Shown here one piece after another: positions 17,195 to 26,405 of a stretch of DNA of 64,000 nucleotides. This DNA comes from Acidobacteriota bacterium. Its GTDB lineage: Bacteria; Acidobacteriota; Terriglobia; Terriglobales; Acidobacteriaceae. Numbering within the stretch: position 1 is the stretch's first letter; each line of letters starts with the position of its first letter. Location of the stretch: assembly GCA_013289685.1 (NCBI GenBank), contig JABCZL010000012.1, forward strand, positions 124,001-188,000, read 5' to 3'. The notes below the pieces were generated by a model that was not told the origin of the DNA, did no database searches, and saw only the letters and a list, made by a program, of their open reading frames with translations. Made by a program: the position numbers and the translations under genes.

Positions 17195-18628
17195 CTAAAA
17201 CAGATTCCACAGGAACTGGTTGTAGACCTCGTGGTGGAACTGGACTTCCTGGGCTTTCACAAACGTTCCGAGGGCGCGGGGGCAACGGTCGGCGCTGGCC
17301 TGTTTCAGGTCGGCGTAGCGGCCTTTGACGTCTTCGCCGAGCATGGTGGTGGTCCACTCGGCTTTGCGGAAGTTTTCCAGGGCGTCGTAGATGTTGTCGG
17401 GCAGGTAGCGTTCGGCCTGGCGCAGGTTCTTGATCTTCGCGGTCTCGCCGTCGAGGCCGGTCTTGAAGATCGAGTGCATCACCAGGTAAGGATTCGCGTC
17501 AGGAGCGACGGAGCGAACTTCCACGCGCATGCTCTTCTCGTTGCCGATGGGAATGCGGATCATGGAGCCGCGGTCGACCGCCGACGCCTTGAGCTGGTTG
17601 GGCGCTTCGAAGTGGGGATCGAGGCGGCGATAGGCATTCACGCTGGCGTTGAGCAGCAGGCACAGGTCGTTGCCGTGCGTCAGGATGCGGTCGAGGAAGG
17701 CCCATCCCATTTTGCTGAGCTTCTCTTCGCCCTTGGCGTCCCAGAACAGGTTCTTGCCGTTTTCGCTGATGGAGACGTTGGTGTGCATGCCGCTGCCATT
17801 CACGCCCACGACCGGCTTGGGCAGGAACGACGCGGTGAATCCCATGTTGGTCGCGATCTGGCGGCAGATCAGTTTGTAAAGTTGGATCTGGTCGGCGGCG
17901 GCGACGACTTCGCCGTAGCCGTAGTTGATTTCAAATTGTGAGGGCGCAACTTCGGGGTGGTCTTTTTCGTTCTGAAAGCCCATGGCGCGCTGCACTTCGG
18001 CGGTTGTGTCGATGAAGGTGCGCAGCGGGTCGCCGGGCAGGGAGTGATAGTATCCGCCGGTGTTGACGTATTCGAACTTGCCGCCGACTTCGTGATAATG
18101 ACGCTCGGCATCGGCGCCTTTGAAGAGGAAGCCCTCGATTTCATTGGCGGCGTTGAGGGTGTAGCCTTTCTTCTTGTGCAGTTCGTCGGCGTATCCTTTG
18201 AGCACGCCGCGAATGTCGCCGGAGTAGGACGTGCCGCCCTTGTCGATGACTTCGCCAAACACCAGCACCTTGCCGGAACCGAAGACATCGGAGGGAGCCC
18301 AGTAGAACGCGCCCCAGTCGATGCCCAGGCGCAGATCGCTCTCGCGCTGCGCGGTAAAGCCGCGAATGGAGGAGCCGTCGAAGGTGAGGTTGTCCCAACT
18401 CTTGAGCAGAAACTTCTTATCGTAGTCGAGCATGTGCAACCGGCCTTCGAGATCGCTGAAGAGCACGGTCACGGCCTTGATCCGCTTCTCGTCGGTCAGG
18501 TACTTGAGGCGGTCCTCCTGGACCTTGTGAGATGCGACGCGGTTCCTGCGCTGCTCCTTCGCCTTCAGGTTGAGATCTTCCAGTTCATCGTATGAGAGTG
18601 CCAGGAAATTGCGCAGTTCAGTGGGCAT
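17195..18628 (-). CDS. glnA: Glutamine synthetase
   Basis: A 477-residue type I-like glutamine synthetase, which makes glutamine from glutamate, ammonia and ATP. The beta-grasp domain (residues ~45-110) has the FDGSSIRGF latch. The catalytic barrel has NEIEGFLF and FEINYGYGEVVAAADQI metal sites, VGVNGSGMHTNVSIS, NASVNAYRRLDPHFEAP and the Arg-rich IRIP...EVRSVAPDANPYL. The C-terminus ends FLWNLF, and the usual adenylylation loop NLYDLPPEE of enterobacterial enzymes is not seen, so that control is probably absent. A clear RBS (GAAGGAC) precedes the ATG. The 260-bp leader holds no gene. Confidence 0.92.
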   Translation of the reverse strand: MPTELRNFLALSYDELEDLNLKAKEQRRNRVASHKVQEDRLKYLTDEKRIKAVTVLFSDLEGRLHMLDYDKKFLLKSWDNLTFDGSSIRGFTAQRESDLRLGIDWGAFYWAPSDVFGSGKVLVFGEVIDKGGTSYSGDIRGVLKGYADELHKKKGYTLNAANEIEGFLFKGADAERHYHEVGGKFEYVNTGGYYHSLPGDPLRTFIDTTAEVQRAMGFQNEKDHPEVAPSQFEINYGYGEVVAAADQIQLYKLICRQIATNMGFTASFLPKPVVGVNGSGMHTNVSISENGKNLFWDAKGEEKLSKMGWAFLDRILTHGNDLCLLLNASVNAYRRLDPHFEAPNQLKASAVDRGSMIRIPIGNEKSMRVEVRSVAPDANPYLVMHSIFKTGLDGETAKIKNLRQAERYLPDNIYDALENFRKAEWTTTMLGEDVKGRYADLKQASADRCPRALGTFVKAQEVQFHHEVYNQFLWNLF

Positions 18629-18852
18629 GGATGTCCTTCAGTCTCCTTCGCGTAGAAACTTTAAGATTTGAGCAAAACCATATTACAAATACGGGAAGTT
18701 GAAATGGCTGGTTTCAACACTTTGACTCGGAACACGGAAGGATAGCGCGTGGGCCGGGTGCGGGCCAATCGAAAAAGCTGATGCAAGGCATAAAAGAGAT
18801 TTATTTCGAGAAGCTCGTCGCGGATTCCGTCTGATGTCGGACGGAAACACCT

Positions 18853-18885
18853 CAACCACAACGACACGAAGGATCACGAAGGTTT
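18853..18885. repeat. 'accac..acgaaggatcacgaagg' repeat
   Basis: A run of related 10-bp units (CACGAAGGAT, CACGAAGGTT) upstream of glnA. A sister copy lies at 11016-11046 between the ABC operon and the first DinB gene. Confidence 0.4.
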
Positions 18886-18890
18886 CTACG

Positions 18891-19811
18891 TCAGAATTTC
18901 GAAGCCACAAAGGAGCCGACCATCCAGTCGTTCATGGGATTGAGTCTTCCACAGTCCAGGCACTTCGTCTGGGCGAACTGGGTTGAGCAGTGAGGGCAGA
19001 CTGCGGGTGTCTGGAATGTGTCGAAGGGCTGGCCGCACTTTTCACAGGTCCAGTATTCTCCGATCGGCGGGGCGGTCTTACAGGTTGGGCAGGCAAAGCC
19101 ATCGCGGCGGGGTAGCTTGGAGAGACGTAATAGAGCGCGTGCGTGTTGCAGGCCGCCCCAACAATTCATCAGCATGAAAACGGCGATTGCCCCTAACCAG
19201 ACGGATTGCTGCCAGAGTGCGAGACCGATGAAACCCGCCACGCCGATCAGGCCGAGGACCGTGGCGGCCATCAAACTCCAGGCGCGTCCCAGCACAAACC
19301 AGAGCAGAGAGCGAAGAATCTGGCCGCCGTCCAGGGGGTAGACGGGAAGCATATTGAAAATCAGCAGGTAGAGGTTAATGGACGAGATCGCCGCCAGCAA
19401 CCTGTACAGATCCGGCGCAGTCGCTGCCCAACCCGATGAGGTGCCCAACATCCCGAGCACAAAGAATACCGGCAAGAAGACTACATTCACCAGCGGGCCC
19501 GCCGCGATGCTCCAGAGCGTGGCGCCTGGACGTGGTGGAGGGTCCACGTACGCCACACCGCCGAGCGGCCACAGGACAATCTGGTTCGCCCTTCCTCCAA
19601 CTTGCCGGCACGCCAACGCGTGTCCGAACTCATGCAGCAGTACGATCAAAAACAGCGCGAGATACTCCAGAACGTTCCAGGTGACGGAAGAATAATTCCT
19701 TTTGCGAGTCTGGATTTCATACGCTGCCACCAGAAACCACGACCAGTGGATAGATACATCGATTCCAGAGTAAGTAAACAAGCGGATTGAGCCTTGGCGA
19801 CCAGTGGGCAT
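18891..19811 (-). CDS. Site-2-protease-type M50 membrane peptidase with zinc ribbons
   Basis: An intramembrane metalloprotease. VLLHEFGHALACR contains HExxH in the first core helix, and NMLPVYPLDGGQILRSLLW carries the third zinc ligand (LDGG). Five or six hydrophobic segments fill residues 30-215. The last ~75 residues are zinc-ribbon modules (CPTCKTAPP, CEKCGQPF, CPHCSTQF, CLDCG), probably a cytosolic docking domain. S2P enzymes cleave membrane-anchored regulators; the substrate here is unknown. Start at ATG 19811. Confidence 0.88.
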   Translation of the reverse strand: MPTGRQGSIRLFTYSGIDVSIHWSWFLVAAYEIQTRKRNYSSVTWNVLEYLALFLIVLLHEFGHALACRQVGGRANQIVLWPLGGVAYVDPPPRPGATLWSIAAGPLVNVVFLPVFFVLGMLGTSSGWAATAPDLYRLLAAISSINLYLLIFNMLPVYPLDGGQILRSLLWFVLGRAWSLMAATVLGLIGVAGFIGLALWQQSVWLGAIAVFMLMNCWGGLQHARALLRLSKLPRRDGFACPTCKTAPPIGEYWTCEKCGQPFDTFQTPAVCPHCSTQFAQTKCLDCGRLNPMNDWMVGSFVASKF

Positions 19812-19882
19812 GTGCGCAGTTTACTGCATAACTCGCGGATTTGTAGGGAACCAATGGTTTGCGGATTGATGAGACGAACGAT

Positions 19883-19920
19883 CCCACTTCTCGCGAAGGA
19901 CGCGAGAAATGGGGCACCCG
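19883..19920. repeat. Dispersed palindrome, family 3, copy 1
   Basis: Contains CCCACTTCTCGCG...CGCGAGAAATGGGG followed by CACCCG. The same element is found inverted at 41892-41930. A related form is inside glyQ. Confidence 0.65.
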
Positions 19921-19926
19921 TCGAAG

Positions 19927-20589
19927 TTACTGCCGGTGTGCCGAGGCGCCGGCGGCCAACTCACGCAGGGTCGTGAGGAATCCGGCGGCGGTGCGGGGGT
20001 CGTAGAGCGCGTCGAGGGCGATGGTGGCGGAAAACTGCGGGGACTCGGGGCGGAAGCGGACTTCCAACACGTCCTGCTGGCGCACCGTCATCAGCGTGTT
20101 CAATTCGGGCGTAGAATCCTGCTTCCAGTGCGTGCGAGTGGTCAGGATAACCGGGCCCGGTTCGTAAAGATCCCACTCGCGTTCGTCGCGGCGGCGGTTG
20201 GTGACGCCGCGGCTGTGGGCGCACCAGCGATGGCGTACGACTTCGAGATGGAAGCTGGGCGAGCCTCCCAGATCGGCTTCGAAGGTCAGCGTTTCTTTGT
20301 CCTTGTGGTAGCAGCTCAGCAGCCAGTGGACGGGCTTGGCGCGCGGCCGGAACTTCATGGTGACGTGCGCGTTTTCGAAACTGCGGGAAGGGAACTGCAG
20401 GCGGGCGTCGAGGCGGGAACTATTCAGCCAGTGCGAGTCGAGGACGCGTCCTTTGCCGGCGCAGGCCGATTGCACCCAGCGCAGCGCTTCGGTTCCTTTG
20501 CGGCGGTTGTAGGCGGAGAACAGGAAGTACCAGGCCCCCAGGACCACCACCGCGCCGGCTACGTCAATGACCAGAAGGCGTCCCACCAC
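19927..20589 (-). CDS. Membrane-anchored protein of unknown function
   Basis: A 220-residue protein with one N-terminal helix (LLVIDVAGAVVVLGAWYFLF) and then a soluble domain with no motif I recognise. Segments such as DSHWLNSSRLDARLQFPSRSF and LTTRTHWKQDSTPELNTLMTV look beta-rich. The orientation is the same as the M50 protease gene downstream, with a 115-bp gap containing a palindromic repeat. Function unknown. Confidence 0.6.
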   Translation of the reverse strand: MVGRLLVIDVAGAVVVLGAWYFLFSAYNRRKGTEALRWVQSACAGKGRVLDSHWLNSSRLDARLQFPSRSFENAHVTMKFRPRAKPVHWLLSCYHKDKETLTFEADLGGSPSFHLEVVRHRWCAHSRGVTNRRRDEREWDLYEPGPVILTTRTHWKQDSTPELNTLMTVRQQDVLEVRFRPESPQFSATIALDALYDPRTAAGFLTTLRELAAGASAHRQ

Positions 20590-20992
20590 GTCTTCCTCTG
20601 TACTCTAGATGCTGATGGTACGTCCGAAGTTGCGGTCTGGGCAAGGGGGCAATGGCCGTGAAGAATGTTTTTTTTCTGGGGATCGGTGGGGGGCCGGCTG
20701 TGGAAAACTCACCGCACTCTCTAGCCATCCACTCTCTAGCCATCAACTCACTGTTAGGACCAAGCTTCGATTGCCCAGAAAGAAGGGCGGCAGGCCCCTC
20801 CTTCTCGACACAAGCGGTTCGGAACCTAATCCTACTTCGCTTGACCTGTCGCCCTGACAGCACAATATACGTTGCCCAATATTTCGCTGTGATTGGAATC
20901 ACACAGGCGACAACGCAGTGCTAGGACACTACCCGGATGAGGGGACGGCGGCGGTTTTAGAACTTCCAGCCTCGCCCGCTTACAATTGCGCC
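20590..20992. other. Intergenic region with a CRP-like palindrome
   Basis: A 400-bp gap between divergent genes. It contains a direct repeat of CACTCTCTAGCCATC near 20715-20745. At 20888-20903 is TGTGATTGGAATCACA, a perfect two-fold palindrome of the TGTGA-N6-TCACA form recognised by CRP/FNR-family regulators, about 90 bp before the acetyltransferase start. No convincing gene is seen. Confidence 0.45.
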
Positions 20993-21439
20993 GTGACCTT
21001 CGTCATCCGTGACTTCCAGCCTGAGGACTTCGAAACGCTCTGGCGCATGGACCAGGAATGCTTCCCGCCGGGGATCGCATATTCGAAACAGGAACTCAAG
21101 GCTTACGTACGCCACCGTGGAGTATTCACGTTGGTGGCGGCCGATGCCAAAGATGGCATTGGCGGCTTCATTGTGGCGCACGAGGGCCCAACCGGACACA
21201 TCATCACCATCGACGTAATCGCGGCGGCCCGGCGGTCGGGCGTGGGGTCGCGGTTGCTACAGGCCGCTGAGGAGCGCCTGCGCTCCGGTGGATCCCGCGC
21301 CGTCGGGTTGGAGACTGCCGTCGACAACCTGGCGGCCTTGGCGTTCTACAAGCGGCATGGCTACAGCGTGGTCCGGACCTGGCCGCGCTACTATTCGAAT
21401 GGCGTCGACGCGCTGGTGATGAAGAAGGCGCTGCTCTGA
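20993..21439 (+). CDS. GNAT-family N-acetyltransferase (RimI-like)
   Basis: The fold is complete: beta1 VIRDFQPEDFETLWRMDQ, the acetyl-CoA pyrophosphate loop AAARRSGVGSRLLQ (Q/RxxGxG/A type), and LAALAFYKRHGYSVV at the C-terminal substrate side. These resemble RimI, which acetylates the N-terminal alanine of ribosomal protein S18. The GTG at 20993 starts exactly at the family N-terminus; an in-frame ATG at 20918 would add 25 residues of non-conserved sequence. Substrate uncertain. Confidence 0.85.
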   Translation: MTFVIRDFQPEDFETLWRMDQECFPPGIAYSKQELKAYVRHRGVFTLVAADAKDGIGGFIVAHEGPTGHIITIDVIAAARRSGVGSRLLQAAEERLRSGGSRAVGLETAVDNLAALAFYKRHGYSVVRTWPRYYSNGVDALVMKKALL

Positions 21440-21505
21440 CCGCCGCGATAAGCATTTGCGCTGGCATGCCTTCTCCAGATACCTTGCCTATTCAGGAAAA
21501 CTCTA

Positions 21506-22354
21506 ATGAAAGTTGCGATCCAGGGCGAACTCGGGTCCTTCAGTCACGAGGCGGCGGAGCGGATGCTGCCCCGGTGCACCGTTGTGCCCTGCGCGCGGTC
21601 GGCTGAGGTGTTCGACAGGCTGGAGCGCCAATCGGCGGGCGCCGCAGTCATTCCCATCGAAAACACGCTGGCCGGAACCGTGGCGGAGCATGCCGATCTG
21701 ATGCTGACGCGCGGGGTTTTCATTCAGGCGGAATATTTGCTGCGGATCGTGCATAACGTGATCGCTGTCCCGGGCGTGCGGCTGGGAGCGTTGCGGCAGG
21801 TGTTATCGCATCCGGTGGCGCTGGACCAGTGTCGCGACTTTTTCCGTCGACATCCGAAAATCGAGGCAGTGCCGTTCTACGACACGGCCGGCAGCGTGAA
21901 GCATGTGATCGCGAACCAGTTGAAAGACGCGGCGGGAATCGCCGGAAAGCAAGCTGCGCGCGAATACTCCGGGACCGTTCTTCAAGCCGGCATTGAAGAT
22001 GACAAGCGTAACTTCACGCGCTTCTTCTTGATTCGGAAGTTGGGCGGGGCGGCGGGAAGAAAAAAAGAAAGCCCAGACTATCACCGCCTGATCCCTCGCG
22101 GCGCGAACAAGACTTCGATCGTGTTCCAGGTCAAGAATGTGCCGGGAGCGCTCTTCAAATCACTCAGCGTGTTTGCCCTGCGGGATATCAGCTTGAGCAA
22201 GATCGAGTCGCGGCCCATGCGGGGACGACCGTGGGAATATGTTTTCTACGTCGACTTCCTGCGCGGTGATGATGAGCCAGCACGCAACGCGCTGCGCCAT
22301 CTGGGCGAGGTCGCTGAGTTTGTAAAGGTGCTGGGGATCTATCCGGCGGCGTGA
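21506..22354 (+). CDS. pheA: Prephenate dehydratase
   Basis: A 282-residue monofunctional enzyme converting prephenate to phenylpyruvate in phenylalanine synthesis. The PDT domain (1-~180) has IQGELGSFSHEAA, PIENTLAGTV and the catalytic NFTRFF. A C-terminal ACT domain (~200-280) has GALFKSLSVFALRDI and KIESRPMRGRPWEY, the phenylalanine-binding ESRP motif, so feedback inhibition is expected. The final 51 bp are duplicated 1.2 kb downstream at 23551-23601. Confidence 0.93.
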   Translation: MKVAIQGELGSFSHEAAERMLPRCTVVPCARSAEVFDRLERQSAGAAVIPIENTLAGTVAEHADLMLTRGVFIQAEYLLRIVHNVIAVPGVRLGALRQVLSHPVALDQCRDFFRRHPKIEAVPFYDTAGSVKHVIANQLKDAAGIAGKQAAREYSGTVLQAGIEDDKRNFTRFFLIRKLGGAAGRKKESPDYHRLIPRGANKTSIVFQVKNVPGALFKSLSVFALRDISLSKIESRPMRGRPWEYVFYVDFLRGDDEPARNALRHLGEVAEFVKVLGIYPAA

Positions 22355-22417
22355 AGTGGATTTCCCCCGGTTCCCTCAAAAGCGATTCGCTGTTGTTTCG
22401 CCGGGCTGCGTACGGCA

Positions 22418-23431
22418 TCAAAACGACATCGATAGGTCAAATTCACAGGGGGTCTTATCGATCGTTACCGGACTGAACGTCTCTTTTCTAATTAACGGCA
22501 GAAAGATCTGGACGTCCGCGGGATTGGGCCAGTAGATGATCTCCACTTCCCTGCTCACGCCGTGACGGTCGAGGATTCGCCGAATGTTCCCGTGTGGCGT
22601 GTCCGGGCCCATAGTAATGTAGTGGAACTCCGAAATTTTGTCCCAGCCATGGACCTCGTAATAATGGAGTGGACGCAGGGTCATCCCCGCCTCAGCCGGG
22701 CCGCCGGGAACCTCAAACGCCGTTCGATCGACGGGGCCAGCAGGCTCAACCGTGACGTCTGCAGTAAGCAAGTCGCGTGTACCGCCCTGTTGCCGAATGT
22801 GCTGCGGAACCAGCTTTCCGCCAAAGGTCGTCGAGTTCGTCCAGTCAGTAACGATGCCGAGGTTGATGCGTTGAATCAGTCCTCCTTGGGGCAGGAAGAG
22901 ATAGCCGATCAGGGCTTTGGCAGTTCCGAAAGTGCGGCTGATCTTCACATACGACTGGCTGCCGACTGCGCCATTTTCAATCTTCCACCAGTAGTGCTCG
23001 TCTGCCAGCGATGGCGAGGTCAGGTCGCGGGGAATGGGATAGAGCAGCGCTTCCAGAAGCATCAGTACGCGGCTCGGCTCATAGTCTGAGCTGGCCTGCA
23101 TTTTTCGCCCTGCCTCGGATTGCACTTCAATGGCATGATAGCTGCCGAACGTCACTTCCCGCCGCCACCTCGTCGGCGTGACCCAGGTTTCTTCGTAGGT
23201 TCCATCGCCCGATATGATCTGCTCCGATTCCTTCTTACTCAGAACGATGCCTGGAAGAGCGTGAAACGTCACCTTCATGTGAAAGGGAGTCGAGCCTGGA
23301 GCGCGCAAATCCATTTGATCGGCGGCGCGTTGGAACCAGTCGGTCCACTGGTCCTTTGGACCTTTACCTGTACCTGCCGCAGCCGAAAGGGTCAGCACCG
23401 TAAGGAGCAAAGCACCGAGACAGCGGTTCAT
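22418..23431 (-). CDS. Secreted protein of unknown function
   Basis: The start is taken at ATG 23431 (MNRCLGALLLTVLTLSAAAG, a signal peptide); an upstream in-frame ATG at 23530 would place 33 non-conserved residues ahead of it. The mature protein (~315 residues) has beta-rich segments such as HMKVTFHALPGIVLSKKESEQ and GDGTYEETWVTPTRWRREV, which resemble LolA/outer-membrane-lipoprotein-sorting-type sheets, but I would not assign it. The gene sits between the true pheA 3' end and a duplicated pheA tail, suggesting it arrived through a recombination event. Confidence 0.62.
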   Translation of the reverse strand: MNRCLGALLLTVLTLSAAAGTGKGPKDQWTDWFQRAADQMDLRAPGSTPFHMKVTFHALPGIVLSKKESEQIISGDGTYEETWVTPTRWRREVTFGSYHAIEVQSEAGRKMQASSDYEPSRVLMLLEALLYPIPRDLTSPSLADEHYWWKIENGAVGSQSYVKISRTFGTAKALIGYLFLPQGGLIQRINLGIVTDWTNSTTFGGKLVPQHIRQQGGTRDLLTADVTVEPAGPVDRTAFEVPGGPAEAGMTLRPLHYYEVHGWDKISEFHYITMGPDTPHGNIRRILDRHGVSREVEIIYWPNPADVQIFLPLIRKETFSPVTIDKTPCEFDLSMSF

Positions 23432-23457
23432 TTGTCCATTCTTCTCGAATTCAGTAA

Positions 23458-23486
23458 AAGCCCCGGCCCTCGGGCGACCGGGGCTT
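23458..23486 (-). terminator. Hairpin upstream of the secreted protein gene
   Basis: Nine-bp arms AAGCCCCGG/CCGGGGCTT. Read on the minus strand it is followed by TTTTAC, 27 bp before the gene start. It may be a leader attenuator or a terminator for upstream antisense transcription. Confidence 0.35.
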
Positions 23487-23550
23487 CGAATCGGGGAAAT
23501 CCTTGACGGTAATTTTACCGCAGCTCTCATATTTCCTCCTTTTTACCCCG

Positions 23551-23601
23551 GGCGAGGTCGCCCAGTTCGTGAAGGTGCTGGGGATCTGTCCGGCGGCCTG
23601 A
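23551..23601 (+). pseudogene. Remnant of a pheA 3' end
   Basis: Encodes GEVAQFVKVLGICPAA and a stop, nearly the same as the last residues of pheA (GEVAEFVKVLGIYPAA). At DNA level 45 of 51 bases match by my count. Nothing else of pheA is visible upstream. It lies between the start of the secreted protein gene and lon. Confidence 0.75.
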
Positions 23602-23867
23602 ATTTGGCTGGCGGACAGAGTCGAAGAGCGCCCGCGCCAAAGAAAACTGGTCAGCTAGACCGCTTGAGAGTTTTATTTTTCGTTTCGTCCCAATTTGGGA
23701 CTTGGCAAGCAGGGCTCCTCGGCGTTAGCCTCTGCACCTTAGGTACATTCCACCCCGGGAATAAGAGAATAGAATTCAAGCTCTTGCAGGATTGCTTTCG
23801 GGGCCTCCTGAAACCTTTCCGGCAGGAGTATCATCTAAACTTGAGCGAGTTACACTCAAGGAGACAT

Positions 23868-26306
23868 ATGAGCCAGCAGTCGCCAGTCGAGCGCACTCCT
23901 AAGAATAAGGAAACAAACGAGCAAAAGGCGCTTCCGGTGCTTCCGGTACGGGACACGGTTTTGTTCCCGCATGCCGTTTTGCCGCTGACCGTGGGTCGGG
24001 AGAGTTCGGTTCAACTCATCAACTCTCTCGGCGAAGACAAGACCATCATTGTGGTGGCGCAACGCGAGGCGCGGGTCGACTCCCCGCAGCCCAGCGACCT
24101 GTACACGGTGGGAACCTCGGCCGTCGTGCACAAGGTCGTCAAGATGCCCAACCAGAGCCTGTTCGTATTTGCCGAAGGTCTGGAACGAGTCAAGCTGGGC
24201 GAGTTCACGCAGTTGGCGCCGTTCATGAACGCCTACTATTCGACCTTGCCCGAGGGCTCGACGCCGGTCGCGACCTCCGAAATTGAAGCGCTCCAGCGCA
24301 ATGTGCTGACGCTGTTCCAACAGATCGTCGCGGGTTCGCCCACGCTGTCAGATGAACTCTCGACCGTGGCCATGAACATCGACGAGCCCGGCCGTCTGGT
24401 GGATTTCATTGCATCGTCTCTGCCGTCGTTGTCGACGCCCGACAAGCAGGACACGCTGGAGACTCTGGATATCCACGTGCGCTTGGAAAAAATCAACCAG
24501 CATCTCGCCAAGGAACTCGAAGTCCAGCAACTGCGCAACAAGATTCAGAGTGAAGTGCAGGATCGGGTGCAGCAGACGCAGCGCGAGTATTACCTGCGCG
24601 AGCAAATGAAGGCCATTCAGAAGGAACTGGGTGAGCAGGACGAAGGCCAGCGCGACGTTGAAGACTTGAAAAAGAAAATTGACGACGCGGGCATGCCCGA
24701 GGAAGTGAAGAAGGAGGCCCTAAAAGAACTCGGCCGCCTCTCTCGCATGTCTCCCATGGCAGCCGACTACTCACTCACCCGCAACTACGTCGAGTGGCTG
24801 GCGGTGCTGCCCTGGAACAAGACCTCCGGGCAGGAAATCGAGATTCCGAAGGCGAAAGAAATTCTGGACGCCGATCATTATGACCTCGAGAAGGTGAAAG
24901 ACCGCATTCTCGACTATCTTTCCGTGCGTCGGCTGAAACCGAATATGAAAGGGCCGATCTTGTGCTTCGTCGGACCTCCGGGCGTAGGTAAGACTTCGCT
25001 GGGCAAGTCGATTGCGCGCGCGCTGGGCCGCAAGTTCACGCGGCTGTCGCTCGGCGGCGTGCACGACGAAGCGGAAATTCGCGGACATCGCCGTACGTAC
25101 ATCGGCGCTCTGCCCGGGCAGATCATCCAGGGCATTCGGCGGGCGGAGACCAAAGATCCTGTCTTCATGCTCGACGAAATCGACAAGGTGGGACGCGACT
25201 TCCGCGGCGATCCGGCTTCGGCGTTGCTGGAGGCGCTCGATCCCGAACAGAACTCGACGTTCCGCGACAATTATCTGGACGTGACGTTCGACTTGTCGAA
25301 AGTGCTGTTCATCACGACGGCCAACATGCTCGATCCGATCGCCGAGCCGTTGCGCGATCGCATGGAGATCATCGAACTGCAGGGTTACAGCGAGGAAGAA
25401 AAGGTACACATCGCTTTCCGTTACCTGATTCCGCGCCAGATTGAGGAGAACGGGATCACGACAGAGCAGATCGAGTTTCCCGAAGGAGCGGTGCGCAATG
25501 TGATCCGGCACTACACGCGGGAGGCGGGCGTGCGCAGCCTGGAACGCACCATCGGCACCATTTGCCGCAAGCAGGCGCGGCGCTTGGCCGAGGGCAAGAC
25601 CGACAAGCTGATCGTCAACAAGGAAGTGATTCAGGAGTTCCTGGGCGGCATCAAGATTCGCAGCGAAGGAGAAATTGCTGAGAGGACCGAACGGCCGGGT
25701 GTGGCTGTCGGCCTGGCATGGACTCCGTCAGGCGGCGACGTGCTGTTCGTCGAGGCCAATGCGATGAAGGGCAAGGGCGGATTCACTATGACCGGACAGA
25801 TTGGGCAGGTCATGCAGGAATCCATGCAGGCAGCACTGACCTGGGTGCGGTCGAATGCGGACCGGCTAGGGATTGCCGAGGACTTCTTCGCGAACCACGA
25901 CATTCACATGCACGTTCCGGCGGGAGCGATTCCGAAGGATGGGCCTTCAGCCGGAGTGACTATGGCGACGACGCTGGTATCGTTACTGACCAAGAAGCGC
26001 ATCACGCCGCTGCTGGCAATGACTGGCGAGATCACCCTGAGCGGCAACGTCCTTCCCGTCGGCGGGATTAAAGAGAAAGTTCTCGCCGCCAAACGCGCCG
26101 GGGTGACGGATGTGATTCTGCCGGCGGAGAACAGGATGAACGTCGAGGAAGACCTTACGCCGGAACAGCTGGATAACTTCACGGTTCATTATGTGAAGAC
26201 GATCGATGAGGCTCTGCGGTTCTCGCTGCCTGATGTGGGGAAGGCTCCAGTTGTGACAGTGAAGGAACCGGTGGAGGTTCACGATAAAGTACTGACCCAG
26301 GCCTGA
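23868..26306 (+). CDS. lon: ATP-dependent protease Lon
   Basis: A full-length 812-residue LonA. The N-terminal substrate domain starts at LPVLPVRDTVLFPHAVLPL. The AAA+ module has Walker A GPPGVGKTSLG, Walker B VFMLDEIDKVG and sensor residues in FITTANMLDPI. The protease domain has the catalytic serine in PKDGPSAGVTMAT and the lysine in GGIKEKVLAAKRAG. The ATG at 23868 follows AAGGAG; the frame is open further upstream but unrelated. It degrades misfolded and regulatory proteins in the cytoplasm, and antitoxins are classic Lon targets, so the element-borne toxin-antitoxin pair could depend on it (inference). Confidence 0.96.
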   Translation: MSQQSPVERTPKNKETNEQKALPVLPVRDTVLFPHAVLPLTVGRESSVQLINSLGEDKTIIVVAQREARVDSPQPSDLYTVGTSAVVHKVVKMPNQSLFVFAEGLERVKLGEFTQLAPFMNAYYSTLPEGSTPVATSEIEALQRNVLTLFQQIVAGSPTLSDELSTVAMNIDEPGRLVDFIASSLPSLSTPDKQDTLETLDIHVRLEKINQHLAKELEVQQLRNKIQSEVQDRVQQTQREYYLREQMKAIQKELGEQDEGQRDVEDLKKKIDDAGMPEEVKKEALKELGRLSRMSPMAADYSLTRNYVEWLAVLPWNKTSGQEIEIPKAKEILDADHYDLEKVKDRILDYLSVRRLKPNMKGPILCFVGPPGVGKTSLGKSIARALGRKFTRLSLGGVHDEAEIRGHRRTYIGALPGQIIQGIRRAETKDPVFMLDEIDKVGRDFRGDPASALLEALDPEQNSTFRDNYLDVTFDLSKVLFITTANMLDPIAEPLRDRMEIIELQGYSEEEKVHIAFRYLIPRQIEENGITTEQIEFPEGAVRNVIRHYTREAGVRSLERTIGTICRKQARRLAEGKTDKLIVNKEVIQEFLGGIKIRSEGEIAERTERPGVAVGLAWTPSGGDVLFVEANAMKGKGGFTMTGQIGQVMQESMQAALTWVRSNADRLGIAEDFFANHDIHMHVPAGAIPKDGPSAGVTMATTLVSLLTKKRITPLLAMTGEITLSGNVLPVGGIKEKVLAAKRAGVTDVILPAENRMNVEEDLTPEQLDNFTVHYVKTIDEALRFSLPDVGKAPVVTVKEPVEVHDKVLTQA

Positions 26307-26325
26307 AGTCGGCCTGTTGAAACGG

Positions 26326-26360
26326 ATGGCCAGCCTTATGAAAGGCTGGCCATTTTCTTT
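26326..26360 (+). terminator. Terminator after lon
   Basis: A 12-13 bp hairpin (ATGGCCAGCCTT/AAAGGCTGGCCAT) is followed by TTTTCTTT, 20 bp past the lon stop. Confidence 0.9.
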
Positions 26361-26405
26361 GCTCGCGACAGCGTGGTGCGGTCTACTCGGGGTAAACTGA
26401 ACGCC

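Noticed and set aside
17005-17328. A 107-residue + strand frame including PRQPAGRRRYA
   Set aside because: It is a read-through of a family-1 repeat and the glnA terminator; no RBS.
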